Source: Sinorhizobium fredii USDA 257 (GTDB taxonomy: Bacteria > Pseudomonadota > Alphaproteobacteria > Rhizobiales > Rhizobiaceae). Taken from it: 64,000 bases of DNA. Below the pieces are notes generated by a model. It searched no databases. It was not told where the DNA came from and was given only the letters and a program-made list of their open reading frames with translations. Of this stretch, positions 63,547-64,000 are shown piece after piece. The stretch spans positions 1,488,001 to 1,552,000 of the forward strand of contig NC_018000.1 in the NCBI RefSeq assembly GCF_000265205.3, in the 5' to 3' direction. Position 1 is the stretch's first letter. Every line of letters begins with the position of its first letter. Both the position numbers and the translations under genes were made by a program.

Positions 63547-64000
63547 TCAGCGGCCTCCAATGTTTCGGCCGCCAGCCTGCGGCTCACCTTGCCCGTATCC
63601 GTCTTAGGGAGCTCGGCGCGGAATTCGACGATCTTCGGCACCATGAAGTCCTCGAGGTGACGCGCGCAGTGGCGGATGACGTCCTTTTCGCTGAGAGTCG
63701 GGTCGGAGAGGACGACAAGAGCGCCGATCGCAGCCCCAAGCACCGGATCGGGAACGCCGATGACCACCGCCTCGGCGATGCCCGGATGGGCGTGCAGGAC
63801 GGTCTCGACCTCCTTCGGCGCCACCTTCTCGCCGCGCGTCTTGATGATGTCGTCCTTGCGGCCGACGAAGTAGAGGAAGCCCTCGTCGTCAGTGCGGAAG
63901 AGGTCGCCTGTATAGAGCACCTTTTCCCATGGATTCGGGCCGGGGCGCAGCATGCGCTCGGTGGCCGCTTCGTTGCGCCAGTAGCCCTGCATGACATGCG
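63543..64000 (-). CDS. Acyl-CoA synthetase / AMP-ligase C-terminal part (cut by window end)
   Basis: Only the C-terminal 152 or so residues are in the window. They show YTGDLFRTDDEGFLYFVGRK and DDIIKTRGEKVAPKEVE, motifs A7-A8 of the AMP-binding (ANL) family, then the catalytic-lysine region LPKTDTGKVSRR (A10 motif). The reading frame continues past position 64000, so the gene is truncated only by the window. It overlaps the NadE-like gene by 4 bp and should be read as one operon with it. Confidence 0.88.
   Translation of the reverse strand, partial: HVMQGYWRNEAATERMLRPGPNPWEKVLYTGDLFRTDDEGFLYFVGRKDDIIKTRGEKVAPKEVETVLHAHPGIAEAVVIGVPDPVLGAAIGALVVLSDPTLSEKDVIRHCARHLEDFMVPKIVEFRAELPKTDTGKVSRRLAAETLEAAE

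Overview
The window looks like a stretch of a large secondary replicon (pSymB-type chromid) of a Sinorhizobium/Ensifer-like alphaproteobacterium. The evidence is high GC, copies of rhizobial intergenic palindromic repeats, several small families typical of the Rhizobiales (DUF982, DUF6074, DUF1236, DUF992, DUF3008), an EcfG-type sigma factor with GGAAC-type promoters, and minCDE carried among accessory functions. The organism call is inference from gene content; no rRNA, tRNA, CRISPR array, prophage or replication origin was seen.

Layout. 0-7.3 kb: a one-strand carbohydrate operon (LacI regulator, binding protein, two permeases, a GH127-like beta-L-arabinofuranosidase, ATPase) with two operator-like palindromes upstream of the regulator. 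7.5-18 kb: a stress island of small proteins (three DUF982, DUF6074, DUF1236, DUF3008, CBS pair, SDR, iron-permease family), an EcfG-like sigma factor, a 52-residue NepR-like ORF, eight GGAAC-N16/17-NNTT promoter matches, a complete IS5-type element and three copies of a mosaic repeat. 18-21 kb: CNNM/CorC-type membrane protein and an MHS-family transporter. 21-26.3 kb: cyoABCD quinol oxidase plus SURF1. 26.3-31.5 kb: DUF992 and DUF922 secreted proteins, an Lrp regulator divergent from ornithine cyclodeaminase, and a serralysin-type RTX protease. 31.7-36.7 kb: a TetR-RND efflux operon behind a 48-bp palindrome. 37-44 kb: XRE and AraC regulators, a TadG/TadE/TadE trio and a chemoreceptor. 44.4-60.4 kb: a polysaccharide locus (KpsC-like transferase, exported glycosidase-like protein, three glycosyltransferases, VanZ-like protein, deacetylase, O-antigen polymerase/ligase, Wzz-like protein, flippase, two paralogous acyltransferase-like proteins, PrmC-like methyltransferase). 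60.4-62.3 kb: minCDE. 62.5-64 kb: an NadE-family synthetase overlapping an acyl-CoA-synthetase-like gene cut by the window end.

How the parts work together. The first operon should import an arabinofuranosyl-containing sugar and cleave it inside the cell. The stress island reads as a sigma factor surrounded by its likely regulon: promoters of one consensus face most of the small genes, including the sigma gene and the NepR-like ORF. The polysaccharide locus contains assembly, export and modification genes but no visible priming glycosyltransferase and no tyrosine-kinase domain on its Wzz-like protein, so it probably depends on genes elsewhere.

The strongest leads are the EcfG/NepR-like promoter island, the paired LacI operators before a GH127 transporter operon, the TetR palindrome, the paralogous acyltransferase pair at the divergent end of the polysaccharide locus, and two terminator-bearing intergenic regions that may encode small RNAs.
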